Assembly (NCBI GenBank): GCA_013396995.1
Contig: VWZP01009174.1
Span: 125,631 to 189,630 of the forward strand
DNA length: 64,000 nucleotides
Reading direction: 5' to 3'
DNA from: Dicaeum eximium
Lineage: Eukaryota > Chordata > Aves > Passeriformes > Dicaeidae
The position numbers were made by a program, and so were the translations under genes. Position 1 is the first letter of the stretch. Every line of letters begins with the position of its first letter. The notes beneath the pieces are model-generated. The model was given only the letters and a program-made list of their open reading frames with translations, was not told where the DNA came from and did not search any database. Shown piece after piece: positions 11,699 to 21,905 of the stretch.

Positions 11699-12436
11699 TT
11701 TCGAACTTTTCATCTCCCCAACCATCTTCGTGTGTTACAAATAGAAAAGAGTCTTTTTTTTCCGTAACTCACAACAGGTTTTCAGCATCTCCTCAACCCT
11801 CCCATCTGGGCTTGACTTCTTCTTCACTGACTTCGATGTCTCATGTCGCTCTTTTACATTGGCTCTCATCTGGTTCCCTTCTCTCACTGGAGGGAGGATT
11901 GGAGCACTGAAGGGGTTAACAATTCACCCAGAGCCTGCAGAGGTCAGGTGACCCCTGCCGCAGAGGTGCGGCTGCAGAGAAGCCACTCTCTCTGAGCTGC
12001 ACGATCTTTCGCAGCTTCCGCAGGGAAAAAAAAAATTCCCACGCTGTCTCTGGGCTGCTCCTGGGGGTGCGACGGGCCTGACTGGGTGTGACAAGCGGCC
12101 AGATGTTCAAAAAAGGCGGGCTCTCTCTGGCTCCGCAGCTGCCACCCTTTTCCACCCTTCCCCACCTTCCTGCTGCCGCCAATGGATTGGGGAGGGGGGA
12201 GGCAGTTGCTGGCAGACCAGGGCCCGGGGAAAGGGGCCCAGCCGACCCCGGGCCTGGGCCGGAGGTCTGTCCTACCTCTTTTGCTCCCTGACTGAAAAAG
12301 GAAGTTCCCAGGTCTCTTCCTCAGCTTTTTAACATGTGTACCTCACAGGGACGCCTACAATCTTCACTTCGCTTTAAGCCTCAAACTACAACAGACCTTT
12401 AGTGTACAGCCAGACTCTTTATAGAAGGGACAGAAG
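11699..12436 (+). repeat. 738-bp direct repeat, copy 1
   Basis: Copy 1 begins TTTCGAACTTTTCATC and ends TATAGAAGGGACAGAAG. Copy 2 (12438-13175) has the same length and the same ends, with a constant offset of 739. The few differences I see fall together around 12117-12168. It lies within the LTR-like block. Confidence 0.95.
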
Positions 12437-12437
12437 N
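12437..12437. other. Single N at repeat junction
   Basis: One undetermined base sits precisely between the two 738-bp copies. A lone N at a perfect repeat boundary is typical of a join made during assembly or gap filling. Confidence 0.99.
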
Positions 12438-13175
12438 TTTCGAACTTTTCATCTCCCCAACCATCTTCGTGTGTTACAAATAGAAAAGAGTCTTTTTTTT
12501 CCGTAACTCACAACAGGTTTTCAGCATCTCCTCAACCCTCCCATCTGGGCTTGACTTCTTCTTCACTGACTTCGATGTCTCATGTCGCTCTTTTACATTG
12601 GCTCTCATCTGGTTCCCTTCTCTCACTGGAGGGAGGATTGGAGCACTGAAGGGGTTAACAATTCACCCAGAGCCTGCAGAGGTCAGGTGACCCCTGCCGC
12701 AGAGGTGCGGCTGCAGAGAAGCCACTCTCTCTGAGCTGCACGATCTTTCGCAGCTTCCGCAGGGAAAAAAAAAATTCCCACGCTGTCTCTGGGCTGCTCC
12801 TGGGGGTGCGACGGGCCTGACTGGGTGTGACAAGCGGCCAGATGTTCAAAAAAGGCCGGCTCTCTCTGGCTTCGCGGCTGCCACCCTTTTCCACCGTTCC
12901 CTGCCTTCCTGCTGCCGCCAATGGATTGGGGAGGGGGGAGGCAGTTGCTGGCAGACCAGGGCCCGGGGAAAGGGGCCCAGCCGACCCCGGGCCTGGGCCG
13001 GAGGTCTGTCCTACCTCTTTTGCTCCCTGACTGAAAAAGGAAGTTCCCAGGTCTCTTCCTCAGCTTTTTAACATGTGTACCTCACAGGGACGCCTACAAT
13101 CTTCACTTCGCTTTAAGCCTCAAACTACAACAGACCTTTAGTGTACAGCCAGACTCTTTATAGAAGGGACAGAAG
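12438..13175 (+). repeat. 738-bp direct repeat, copy 2
   Basis: Second copy of the 11699-12436 segment. After its end the sequence continues into CTGCTGCCTTG, whereas copy 1 runs into the N. About six substitutions separate the copies, all within roughly 55 bases (12856-12907 here). Confidence 0.95.
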
Positions 13176-13611
13176 CTGCTGCCTTGTAATTTTAAAAATG
13201 TTTGTATTAGAAAACTCTTGGAACAAGAGAACTTGGCCCACCACCAGATAGGCAGAGTAAATCCCTCATCTGCTTCTGCTGTTGGTACCTAGAATAAAGG
13301 TTACTGTAGTGTAAACTGTATCAGGCAGTGTGGACAAAGGAAATTACAAGGGCAAATAGCTGAAGAAGTTTTTAAAAGCCAAAGGTAGAAATGGGAAGCT
13401 TGCAGGAGACTTAGCACATCTGGCAAACTACCAAGAGGACAAAGGGGAACTTTTTAGAGAATTAAAGGATCTTGCTGAATAACTGAGAAAGGATTTGCAT
13501 TACATGTCACTACAAGGAATATCAAACCAGAACGATTCCCTTTCTTTGAAGATACTTAGTGTCTCATAATGTACAAATGTTTGGACCAGTTTTAATGTTT
13601 TATTATTTGCA

Positions 13612-14318
13612 GAGTCACAGGGTGGTTGAGGGTGGAAGGGACCTAAGGAGATCATCTAGTCCAACTCCGTTATTTGAAGAGGGATATCTAGAACCATTTG
13701 CCCAAACAACTTGAATTCACCAGGGGTAGAATTTCCAGTCTCCCTGGTTAATTGGTGGTAGTTCCTAGTCACCCTCACGGTGTTTCTTGATATTCAGAGG
13801 TAACATGTGGAGTTTCAGTTTGTGCAAATCACCTTTTGCCCTGTTGTGGGGCACCACTAGAAAGAGCTGGCACCCTCCCTGTACTTAGACACGTTGATGA
13901 TCTCCCCCTGAGCCACCTTTGCCAGGCTGCACAGCTTCCACAACCTCAGTTTTGTGTCACTGACAGACTCACTGAGGATACACTCTGCCTGACCATACAT
14001 CCAGATCATTGATTAACATAAAGGACTCAGAATGGACCCCTGGAGTAGACCACTAGTTACTGGCCTCCAGCTAGACCTTGTGCTGCTCATCAGCAGTGCC
14101 AGTGCCCAGCTCTGCAGGCAGTTTTCAATCCACTTTACTGTCTGCCCATCTAGCTACATCAACAGCTTGTCTATGAGGGAGTTATTCAAGACAGTGTCAG
14201 AGGCCATACTGAAGTCCAGGAAGACAATATCTACTGGCTTCCTTTGAGCTAAGCCAGTCATTTCATCACAGAAAGTTTATCAGCGATGACATCCCCTTAA
14301 TGAAGCCATGCTGACTCC
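13612..14318 (-). mobile_element. CR1 LINE, 5'-truncated, minus strand
   Basis: On the plus strand it starts GAGTCACAGGGTGGTTGAGG and runs through GGAAGGGACCTAAGGAGATC, the reverse complement of a CR1 3' end, and continues through ORF2-derived sequence (antisense of the region with ACTGAAGTCCAGGAAGAC). Its 5' truncation point meets a second CR1 in opposite orientation. The frame at 14032-14247 is antisense CR1, not a gene. Confidence 0.88.
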
Positions 14319-14744
14319 ATGGAGGTGGCCAGAGGGCTGGAGCAGACAGGCTGTGAAGACAGGCTGAGTGAGTTGGGATGGTTTAGCCTAATAAAGTGAA
14401 GGCTCTTGGGAGACCACAGCCTTCCAGTACTTAAAGAAGGCCTACAGCAAAGATGAGGAAGGACTCTTATCAGGCAGAGTAGTGATTGGATGAGGGGTAG
14501 CGGAGTAATGGTTTTAAACAGAAAGAGGGTAAGTTTAGAAGAGGAAATTCTTTGAGTCAAAGGGTGTTGAGGCACTGGAACAGGTAACTCAGAGAAGCTG
14601 TGGATGCCCCATCCCTGGAAGTGTTCAAGGCCAGATTGGATTGGGCTTTAAGCAACCTGATCTAGTGGAAGGTCTTCCTGCCCTTTTAAAGATCTTTAAG
14701 ATCCTTTCCAACTCAAAACCATTCTGTGATCTATGATTCTGTGA
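14319..14744 (+). mobile_element. CR1 LINE, 5'-truncated, plus strand
   Basis: Sense CR1 sequence (GAGGGCTGGAGCAGACAGGC, then CACTGGAACAGGTAACTCAG, then CCATCCCTGGAAGTGTTCAA) ends with the canonical tail ATTCTGTGATCTATGATTCT and GTGA at 14744. It abuts the minus-strand copy at its 5' end. Confidence 0.92.
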
Positions 14745-16184
14745 CCCACAAACAAGTGGTACTTTGCCTTGTGAAGATTTCTTCTCTAGATAGACAATTT
14801 TGGCAGTGTTTCATGGAAGGTGTTCTGGGTTGCAGCTAACCACTGGTGCCTTTACAGTAAGATAAGCAGTGTTTACAAATGGATTCATCTCAAGTTTCTG
14901 CATGACCTTTTAAAAAAACTTAAGTCTTTAAAGTCATTAAAGTACATTTTCATAATTGTAAAAATCTTCTAATATCTTTGGTAGTGTTATTTGAAGAGTT
15001 GTTTTAAAAGCAGAACTAGCTTCTTATGTAACAATAAAGTATTTTCTGTTACATACTGTCCTCAAATTTTGTTTTAAATATCTACAACTATTCGTATCCA
15101 GTCTAATTAAATCTGACCTTTGGATTTTTTTCTGTTGCCACCTGTATTACATACAAGTCATGATTTATTTGTAAAGCAGATGGCAGGTATGAAAGAAAAT
15201 ACAGAAAAATGAACTTGGATTAAATGCTCTGTGGATGGGGAATAAAAATGTGGAATGGAATTGGCCCAGGAGACCTGCATGCTTGTGTTTACTCTAGTAG
15301 AATAATCCAGCTTTAAAAATAAACAGAACTATGTTGATTGAAGTACTAGTTTCAAGCCTTTCTGTTTGCAAGCTGATGTGAAACTCCACTGAAGCACATA
15401 GTGATTGTTTGTACCTAAGATATGCGAGTGATGAGAGAAGGCCCTCAGATTTCAGCAGGAAGCTTCACAGCACACAGATTTCTCCCTGAATAGGAAAATA
15501 GTTAAGAAGCATTTGTGTAACTTGGTTCTACAGCAGACTTGGAGTCATATTCTCATGTATAAGCATGTTTTGCTCCAACTGACAAAAAGACAACAACCCC
15601 TGAAAGTAGCTGCTAGATGAAATACTTTTCCTTGTTGGAGCACTCAACTTCTGACTGCTTCAGTCTCTTTCCATAGCAAGTACCAGGTACCAGGTATTTG
15701 AAATAGCACTTAGAAGTCCCTTAAGGATTTTTATGAGGAAATGTGGCTTAACATGTGTCAGTATGTTCTGTCACAAGGCGGTTAGGAAAAAAATCCCTAA
15801 AGGTGGCATTGATCATGTAGTGGCATAACTACAATGTATGGTATATACAAATATATATTTGGACTCATGCCAATTGAAGGACATCCAGATTTGGTATTTT
15901 TTTCTGTATTACTTCTTACATGGGACCCATCCATACCTGTTTCTCAGCAAAAATGGAATAAACATGGTTTGAATCTCTTCAGTGGTAATATCTAGTCATC
16001 TGTCACTGTAACTTAAAACTTTTGTGCCTCATTTTGTTAGAATAACATGTTGGATAGCTCAGAATTTTGGTTGCTCTTACCTCTGATACATTTGTTAGGT
16101 GTGAAATACTTCCATGCCTGAACCTTAGTCCAGTTCATTGAGTGACATGCAGTCTGAGTATACATTTTCCTATGTGCACTGGCA
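14745..16184. other. Intergenic, nothing recognised
   Basis: AT-rich sequence between the CR1 pair and a split LTR. No gene, RNA or repeat family was recognised. Confidence 0.5.
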
Positions 16185-16439
16185 CACAATGTATTGGTTT
16201 TGCATGGCCTGGTTTTTGGTAGCAGGAAGGCTTCTATGAGAAGCTGCTAGAAGCTTCCACCATGTCCAGAAGAGCCAATCCCTGATGGTTCTGAAGATGG
16301 ACATGCTGCTGGCCAAAGCTGGGCCAATTAGAGAGGTTAGTATTGTCTCTGTGATAACACATTTAAGAAGAAAATGAAAACAAAGTGGGAGCACAGTTTT
16401 TTCTAGCCAGATGATGCCTATATAACTTAGGTCAAAGTT

Positions 16440-16583
16440 ACAAAGTACTTATATAGCTTGAGTTATAAGATATCAATATAACCTGATATCAATATAACCT
16501 AAATCATAACTTTTTATATATCTGTACAATCTGATACCTATATAAGCTGAATCATAGTTTTTGATACCTATATAACCGGATAT
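16440..16583. repeat. Degenerate CTATATAA-type short repeats
   Basis: Variants of GATACCTATATAA and GATATCAATATAACCT recur at about 20-40-base intervals, with TATATA cores. They lie immediately before the 460-bp LTR. Similar GCTGATGCCT(C/T)AAGTAATATAAA units follow that LTR at 17047-17093. This may be local duplication at an insertion hotspot or decayed LTR sequence. Confidence 0.55.
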
Positions 16584-17043
16584 TGATGCCTCAGGTTTTA
16601 GCTTTTGCATTTTTCAGGTTCTGTAGTGCTTTAGTGTGTAGTTCTGAGCTTCATATTAGGAGACAGTAAGCTCTCTTCATACACCTTCAGAGTAGGTAGA
16701 CAAAGCAATTCCTTCTCTAGCTGGGGATGAAGGACAAATGAAATAAATCTCAGGCCCAAGAGCACAAAGAACAGCAGAATGAAGAGAGAAAAACAAGAAG
16801 GATGGGACTTCATAATCTAAAGCTGTAATTGGGCAATTAAGTCCAATATGCTAATGGACTAGAACTCATAAAAGGGAGAGACCCCGTGGCTGGACATCCA
16901 TATTGTGATTATTTTGGGTTCATCTTGGGTACAGCCCTGGCTGGGCTCTTGTACTGCCCAAGGTGTATCCATTGAGGCCTTTTAATAAATACCTACTTTA
17001 TTCTTTAACTCCGTTTAGCCTCTGTTCTAGGTCAGCCTTCACA
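16584..17043 (+). mobile_element. LTR (460 bp) with TATA box and poly(A) signal
   Basis: It starts TGATGCCTCAGG at 16584 and ends GTCAGCCTTCACA at 17043. A TATA-like CATAAAAGGGAG lies near 16868 and AATAAA at 16984-16989, in the order U3, R, U5. The same LTR start recurs at 63928 at the end of the window. No clear target duplication is visible; the immediate flanks differ. It may be a solo LTR or the remnant of a longer element. Confidence 0.75.
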
Positions 17044-18415
17044 AAGCTGATGCCTCAAGTAATATAAATAGGCTGATGCCTTAAGTAATATAAAAATCTT
17101 CTATACAATGTAATGGCTACTATATGGTTAACTAGTTGCTTAATGCTGAATATACAAAAAAAAAAAAAAGAAGAAAAAACTCACCAGGTGGATAGCTTTA
17201 GAGGTAGATAAGTATAGTACTAATGAAAAATTAGCAACTACAAAGCCAGTTAGCCACAAAACAAAGAAGTTAGGCCGGTTAAGACCAGACAGATCAAGGA
17301 ACACTGTAACTGCCCTTCTCTGAAGACAAAGTTGAAAAGTTCAGATGCGAAGAAGACCTTGGAAGCCTTCATCAAAGACCCCTGATGACCCCCAAATTGG
17401 GGGAGATGCAAGTGCAGTGCAAAATAACTATCTGGTAACCATGAGATCATACTATGTAAATTAGTTCTGGCATGTACATGATGATGATGTGGTGACAGAG
17501 TGATACCAAGCAATATTTACTGTATAAATATACCACAGCACTTGACAAAGGTGGGTGAGTTAGGTGTAGACATCCCCCTCACCACCAGCGCTGCAATAAA
17601 CAAATACCTGCTCTATACACATTGGTCTGTGGGGATTTATTTCCAGCTTATCTTTCGGGCATCACAGAGAAGAGGAGGAGGCGAGAACCTGTGAAGGAAA
17701 CAACATGGCAACACCAGGGTCAGTGGAGAAGGAGGGGAGGAGGTGCTCCAGGCGCTGGAGCCGAGATTCCTCTGCAGGCTGTGGTGACTGGTGACCATGG
17801 TGAAGCAGCTGTGCCCCAGCAGCCCATGGGGATCCATGGGGATGCAGAGATCCACCCACAGCCCCTGGGGGAGGTGCTCATTCTGGAGCAGGTGGATGCC
17901 TGGAGGAGGCTGTGATCCAGTGGGAGACCTGGTAGAGAGAGGGGACCCTGCTTCCAGGCTCAAGCAGCCTGTCCTTGGAGGACTGCACCCCATGGAAGAA
18001 TGACCTATGCCACAGCAGTTTGTGAGAACTGCTGCTCATGGGATTGGACCCACGCTGGAGAACTCTCCCATGGGAGGGACCCCATGGTCTCACAGGGGAA
18101 GGACTTCTCTCTCCCAGAGCAGTGGAAGAAGATCTGGGGTGATGAACTCACCAATACCCCCATGCCCGCCTCCCTGCGCTGTCAGTGGGAAGGAGGGAGG
18201 GGCTGGGGGTGTTCTAAGGGCTTATTTAAGTTATCATTATCTTCCTCTGATTTGGTTAATAATAAGTTTATAAGTTCTTTGTAACTTTCAAGTTGAGCCT
18301 GTTTTGCCCTTGAAGTGTTTTCTCCTGGTTCTTAACTCATGAACTCTTTGTTAATATTTTCCTTTTTCTTTTGTTGGTGCCTGGTGTTGGGCCACTGTCA
18401 AACCATGACACACAA

Positions 18416-19889
18416 AGGCTTTTTTAAAGTACTATGTTCACAGTAAGTCTAAGTGTGTATGTACTTTCAGACTCAGGCAAGATGTTTCTGAGATATAATG
18501 GGTAAGATTTTCAGAAACTACTGGAAAGATAAAAAAAATCCTGCATGAGTTTGAAACCATAGAATCACTGTAAAAGAGAAACAATATAAAATGTCTCACA
18601 AGACTTGATTTGATTGTTTTTGTTTAGAGGAGGTGATTAATCATTTATAAAATGGTAGATGCTTCGATGGAAAAACCCAGTCTTGAGTGTCTGTCTTTAA
18701 ACTAGACAAGTAGTTGTTGGCAAAGGCTTGTGAACATTAATACTATGGTAAATTAGTGAATTGTGATTTCTGAGGTGGATAAAGTTGTAGGGGTGTGTAT
18801 CAAAAAAGTAATGACTTTGATCTATTCCTCCTATATTTAATTGCAGTAGCTGAGGTGGACTTAGTATCTCTGGACCTGTATTTCTGTTTTTATGTGTTTG
18901 GGACATTCTAGAGCTGGTTTTTTGCAGTCTTTGTGTCCTTTAACCTGTGTGCTCTTAAAGCCATGTAGAATCTTGCCCACTATCCACAAGGTCCTTTTGG
19001 CTGCACTGAGAAAGAAAGAGCAACATGCAGTATAGTATGCTATGAAAAAAACATATAAACTTGAGCATTGGAAAAAAGGAGCTGCAGAACTAGATCTAGG
19101 GGGTTTGGGAAGTGGGTTATTTTGAACAGGGAGAATAAGTGGGAATTTAATTAATTTTTTCCTTAATATTTATTTCTACTCTTGTTAAAATATAAGTGGT
19201 TGAGACTTGCATTTGCCTTGCATTTAGGTTTACATAAGGGCAGTAATATAGCAAAAAATTTAAAAGTGGAAGATCTAGACAAAAACAAGTCATTAAGGAA
19301 AATGTAAAATCCTTTCCCTGTAAACAAAAAATGCTTACCTTGAGAAATGAAAAACTGCAAAGAATACTCAAGAAATCAGGAAAAGATGTCCCAAAGGTTG
19401 CTTTGTGGTTTTGGGGGTTCTTGGGTTCTAGACCTCCAGAAGTTCTTCAGGGTTAGAAACATGCTTATTTTTAAAACTTATAGCTCAGCTTCTCATGTAA
19501 GTAGCCATCTCTTGAGACCTTTATGAGAATACAAGGCAAACTGCAGTGAAAAAAACTCAAGAGAAATCGTGATTTTTTTTTTTTTCCATTTTTGTCTCCT
19601 CCTGATCTGACCTCTTGCCAGCTGATAGAATGATGTAGACACAAAGCTGTAATGATGCAGCTCACAGTAGCACAGCCCTATGGAGCTTTCCTGAGCAGCT
19701 CTTTAGGAGATGTTACTCTGTTTTCCTGCTTCTTGGTTTGTACCTGTTTGCGACGGACACCGGAGCAGCACAGCGGGCAGCAGCGGGTGCAGGGGAAGGG
19801 ACACACAGGGAGAAGGCAGAGCTTGTCTGAACAGCAGTTGTTCTCCCCCAGCTGACCTTGGACCTGCTGAGAGGCATTGGTAATGCAAG
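18416..19889. other. Intergenic, nothing recognised
   Basis: AT-rich DNA with a poly(T) run at about 19572-19586. A GC-richer patch from 19740 may belong to the following LTR fragment. No gene was recognised. Confidence 0.45.
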
Positions 19890-20067
19890 CAGTGACAGCC
19901 CCACTCAGCCACTCTCTCACTCTCCTGCAGTGGGATGGGGGAGAGAGCTGGAAGAGTGAAAGTGGGAAAACTCGTGGGTTGAGTTGATAAAGACAGATTA
20001 GTAGGTAAAGCAATAGCTGCATGAACAGACAAAGCTAAACAAGGAATTCATTCAGTATCTCACATGG
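19890..20067 (-). mobile_element. LTR fragment
   Basis: The blocks AGTGGGATGGGGGAGAGAGC, AACTCGTGGGTTGAG and AAGGAATTCATTCA are landmarks of a widespread avian ERV LTR, seen here in antisense. Related copies are at 47293 and, as a 3' end, at 53800-54004. It is truncated at both ends. Confidence 0.7.
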
Positions 20068-20084
20068 TAAGGCTGCTCTTCGGA

Positions 20085-20844
20085 CAAGTTGTGCAGCTGT
20101 GGGATGAGTGGGTTCATGGTGTGCTGGGTGAACATCTGGCTGAAGGACAGAGCTCAAGGATTGTGGTGATCAGGGCCACATCTGGCTGGTGACTGGTCAC
20201 CAGTTTTGTTCCTCAGGGTGCCATTTGAGGGCCAGTTCTGTTCAATATATCTCTCAGTGATCTGGATGCAGGCTTGAATGCACCCTTAGCAAGTTTGCTG
20301 ATGATTCCAAACTCAGAGGTGCTGCTGGTGCTCCTGAGGGACAAGATGGCTTGCAGAGGTATCTGGGTAGCTTGGAGCATTGGACAGTGATTAAGGGGAT
20401 TAAATTTAACAAGTCCAAATGTACCTAGGCACATTTTAGACCTAAGTCTGAATTGGGTGAGGAGAGCTGCCTTGCAGGAAAGGGGCTAGGATTGCTGGTT
20501 GGCAGCAGGCTCAGTATCATGCAGCAGTGTGAGCCTGGGCAGTCCAGAGGGCAAACCATGTCCTGGCATGCATCAAACACATCAATCACAATCACAGTCA
20601 CCAATGAGGTGATTATCCTGCTGTATTCATTGTTGGCACAGCCTCACAACTGGGTATCGTGTGAGACCCACCATGTAAAAAGGATGTGAAGGTTGTTGGA
20701 TGCATCCAGAGGAGGGCAGCAGAGCTGGGAAAGGGACTGGCAGGTGTTTCTCTGAGAAGCAGCTAAGAACACTGGGCTTATGTAGTTCGGGAGAAGGAAG
20801 CTCGGGGTGACTACAGTGCTGTCCTAGGAGGGGTAGTGGAGATG
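20085..20844 (+). mobile_element. CR1 LINE internal segment, interrupted by LTR
   Basis: Sense ORF2-derived CR1 sequence runs from about 20085 (GGTGACTGGTCACCAGTTTT, then ATCTGGATGCAGGCTTGAAT, then AGAGGAGGGCAGCAGAGCTG). It stops at the TG of an ERVK-type LTR at 20845, and I do not see the CR1 resume downstream. All frames are broken, so it is an old copy. Confidence 0.85.
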
Positions 20845-21091
20845 TGTGGTGGGTAGCAGGTGGCCTGGAGGCCTCTCAGTTACATGGATAACCCTAATTA
20901 TATAACTCCACCAGTCTGGGCTGTAAGGGACGCAGACAGCTATTGGCCATAAGCCGGGTGGCAACAATAGCCAGCCAATCTAAATCGCACGGGCTTTCTA
21001 AAACTATCTAAAGGGAGCTGCACTCAATAAAAGTTGGCTGTCGTCACATGAACCTCGAGGGTCGTGTCGTGTGTCCGTCTGGACCGCGACA
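20845..21091 (+). mobile_element. ERVK-type 5' LTR (247 bp)
   Basis: It starts TGTGGTGGGTAGCAGGTGG and ends GGACCGCGACA. AATAAA is at 21026-21031, 60 bases before the end. The next bases hold a primer binding site, so this is the 5' LTR of a provirus. The LTR at 45967-46302 shares its TGTGGTGG-TA-C-G-TGGCCTG-AGGCCTC start and belongs to the same or a sister family. Confidence 0.82.
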
Positions 21092-21093
21092 AG

Positions 21094-21113
21094 TGGTGAC
21101 ACTCGACGTGATC
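21094..21113 (+). promoter_or_regulatory. tRNA-Trp-like primer binding site
   Basis: Two bases after the LTR comes TGGTGACACTCGACGTGATC. The 3' end of vertebrate tRNA-Trp predicts TGGTGACCCCGACGTGA, so the match is good apart from a small change in the middle. tRNA-Trp priming is the known habit of avian alpharetroviruses and related class II ERVs. Confidence 0.75.
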
Positions 21114-21905
21114 GGTAACAGCCAGGCCGTGGGGATAAAGGTGGAGAGGGAGCCCCAGCGGAGGAGGGCAGCTGGAGAGCTGCCAGCAGCGGGGATTGCT
21201 GCAAAGGGCCCGAGCATGTAAATAGAAAAAACCACTGGGGGCATCGGGACACAAGTTTCCACTGAAGAAGATTCCACTCTTTTTATGTGAACGGGGAATA
21301 AAATAGGTGTACAAACAGCCTCTACAGGCCTTGCTGTTGTGGCACAAAAGCCGTGGACTGGACACAACTGATACAGACTCCAGTGACCTGCTGGCTGGTG
21401 CTGGGCACCTTAAAACAGCTGAGAGCCGCAGCTGAGGCGCCGTGGGCACTGGAACATCCCGCGGAGAGGGAGAGCGGGGCGGAGTGACGGGAGGAGTGAA
21501 TGCCTTCTCGGGCGTGCAAGCAGAGAGCAAGGGAAAGGAGCCGAGCGGGCACCGAGCCTTATCCCAGCTCCCTCTGCCTGCGGCGCCACCTCGCCGTGCC
21601 GCTGGAGCTCCACTGCCGCTATTGCTGGCAGCATCAGCAGTGTCTGCACCGCACACGGGTTCACCTGTGCCCGAACCATTGCCGGCAGCATCGGCAGCGT
21701 CTGCATCGCGCGGGGGTTTGCCCATGCCCATGCGAGTGCCCGAGGTGCCGCCGTCGGCAGCAGTGCCCGGGCTCGCCTGTGTCGCAGCCGCCGGAGCCAT
21801 ACGAGTGTTGTTTGACACTCGCGTCACTGTCAGTCTGCATTCAGGAAGGCTCCTTTGGTGAGGTCTTCCAAATAATTAATAATCAGACACAGCAAGGCAA
21901 GTGAT
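21114..21905 (+). mobile_element. ERV leader / start of gag region, truncated
   Basis: GC-rich sequence after the primer site with many CpGs and no frame that I can identify as gag. It ends around 21905, where AT-rich DNA begins, so the provirus has lost most of its body and its 3' LTR. Long frames on the minus strand here (up to 267 codons, 21024-21827) run against the element and also overlap the LTR and primer site; they look like GC-rich chance frames. Confidence 0.55.

Larger units (their letters stand above)
11000..13175 (-). mobile_element. GC-rich LTR-like block, unidentified family
   Basis: The composition changes sharply from AT-rich flank to GC-rich DNA with retroviral LTR character: CpG-containing blocks, a TATA-like TATAAAG on the minus strand near 12420, and non-coding frames throughout. 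Part of it (11699-12436) is repeated exactly once more after a single N. I recognise the style of avian ERVL-type LTRs but cannot name the family, and I found no terminal TG/CA pair with target duplications. Open frames on either strand show no known domain. Confidence 0.45.
16397..17662 (+). mobile_element. Composite insertion inside the split LTR
   Basis: This 1.27-kb segment separates the halves of the surrounding LTR, with CACAG at both junctions (16392-16396 and 17663-17667), a probable target duplication. It holds AT-rich degenerate repeats (16440-16583), a 460-bp LTR (16584-17043) and another LTR-like end with AATAAAC near 17594 that finishes TTTCGGGCA at 17661. The insertion is itself composite; boundaries between its parts are not certain. 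Confidence 0.65.
16185..18415 (+). mobile_element. LTR split by nested insertion, with CACAA target duplication
   Basis: The left part begins TGTATTGGTTTTGCATGG at 16190 and the right part ends GTCAAACCATGACA at 18410. The 5-bp flanks are CACAA on both sides (16185-16189 and 18411-18415), a perfect target duplication. The two halves, 16190-16396 and about 17663-18410, together make about 955 bp, the size of the avian ERVL-type LTR they resemble. The right half has an AATAATAA-type poly(A) region near 18260 and a series of GGAG-C-TG-rich repeats typical of this family. The 17622-18284 frames are therefore LTR sequence, not genes. Confidence 0.88.

Noticed and set aside
14032..14247. 71-codon plus frame
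   Set aside because: Antisense translation of the minus-strand CR1.
17622..18284. Cluster of overlapping frames of 65-118 codons on both strands
   Set aside because: All fall in the right half of the split LTR, whose GC-rich internal repeats keep frames open.
21024..21827. 267-codon minus-strand frame
   Set aside because: It runs antisense through the ERVK-type LTR, primer site and GC-rich leader, with low-complexity Ala/Ser/Pro translation and no domain.
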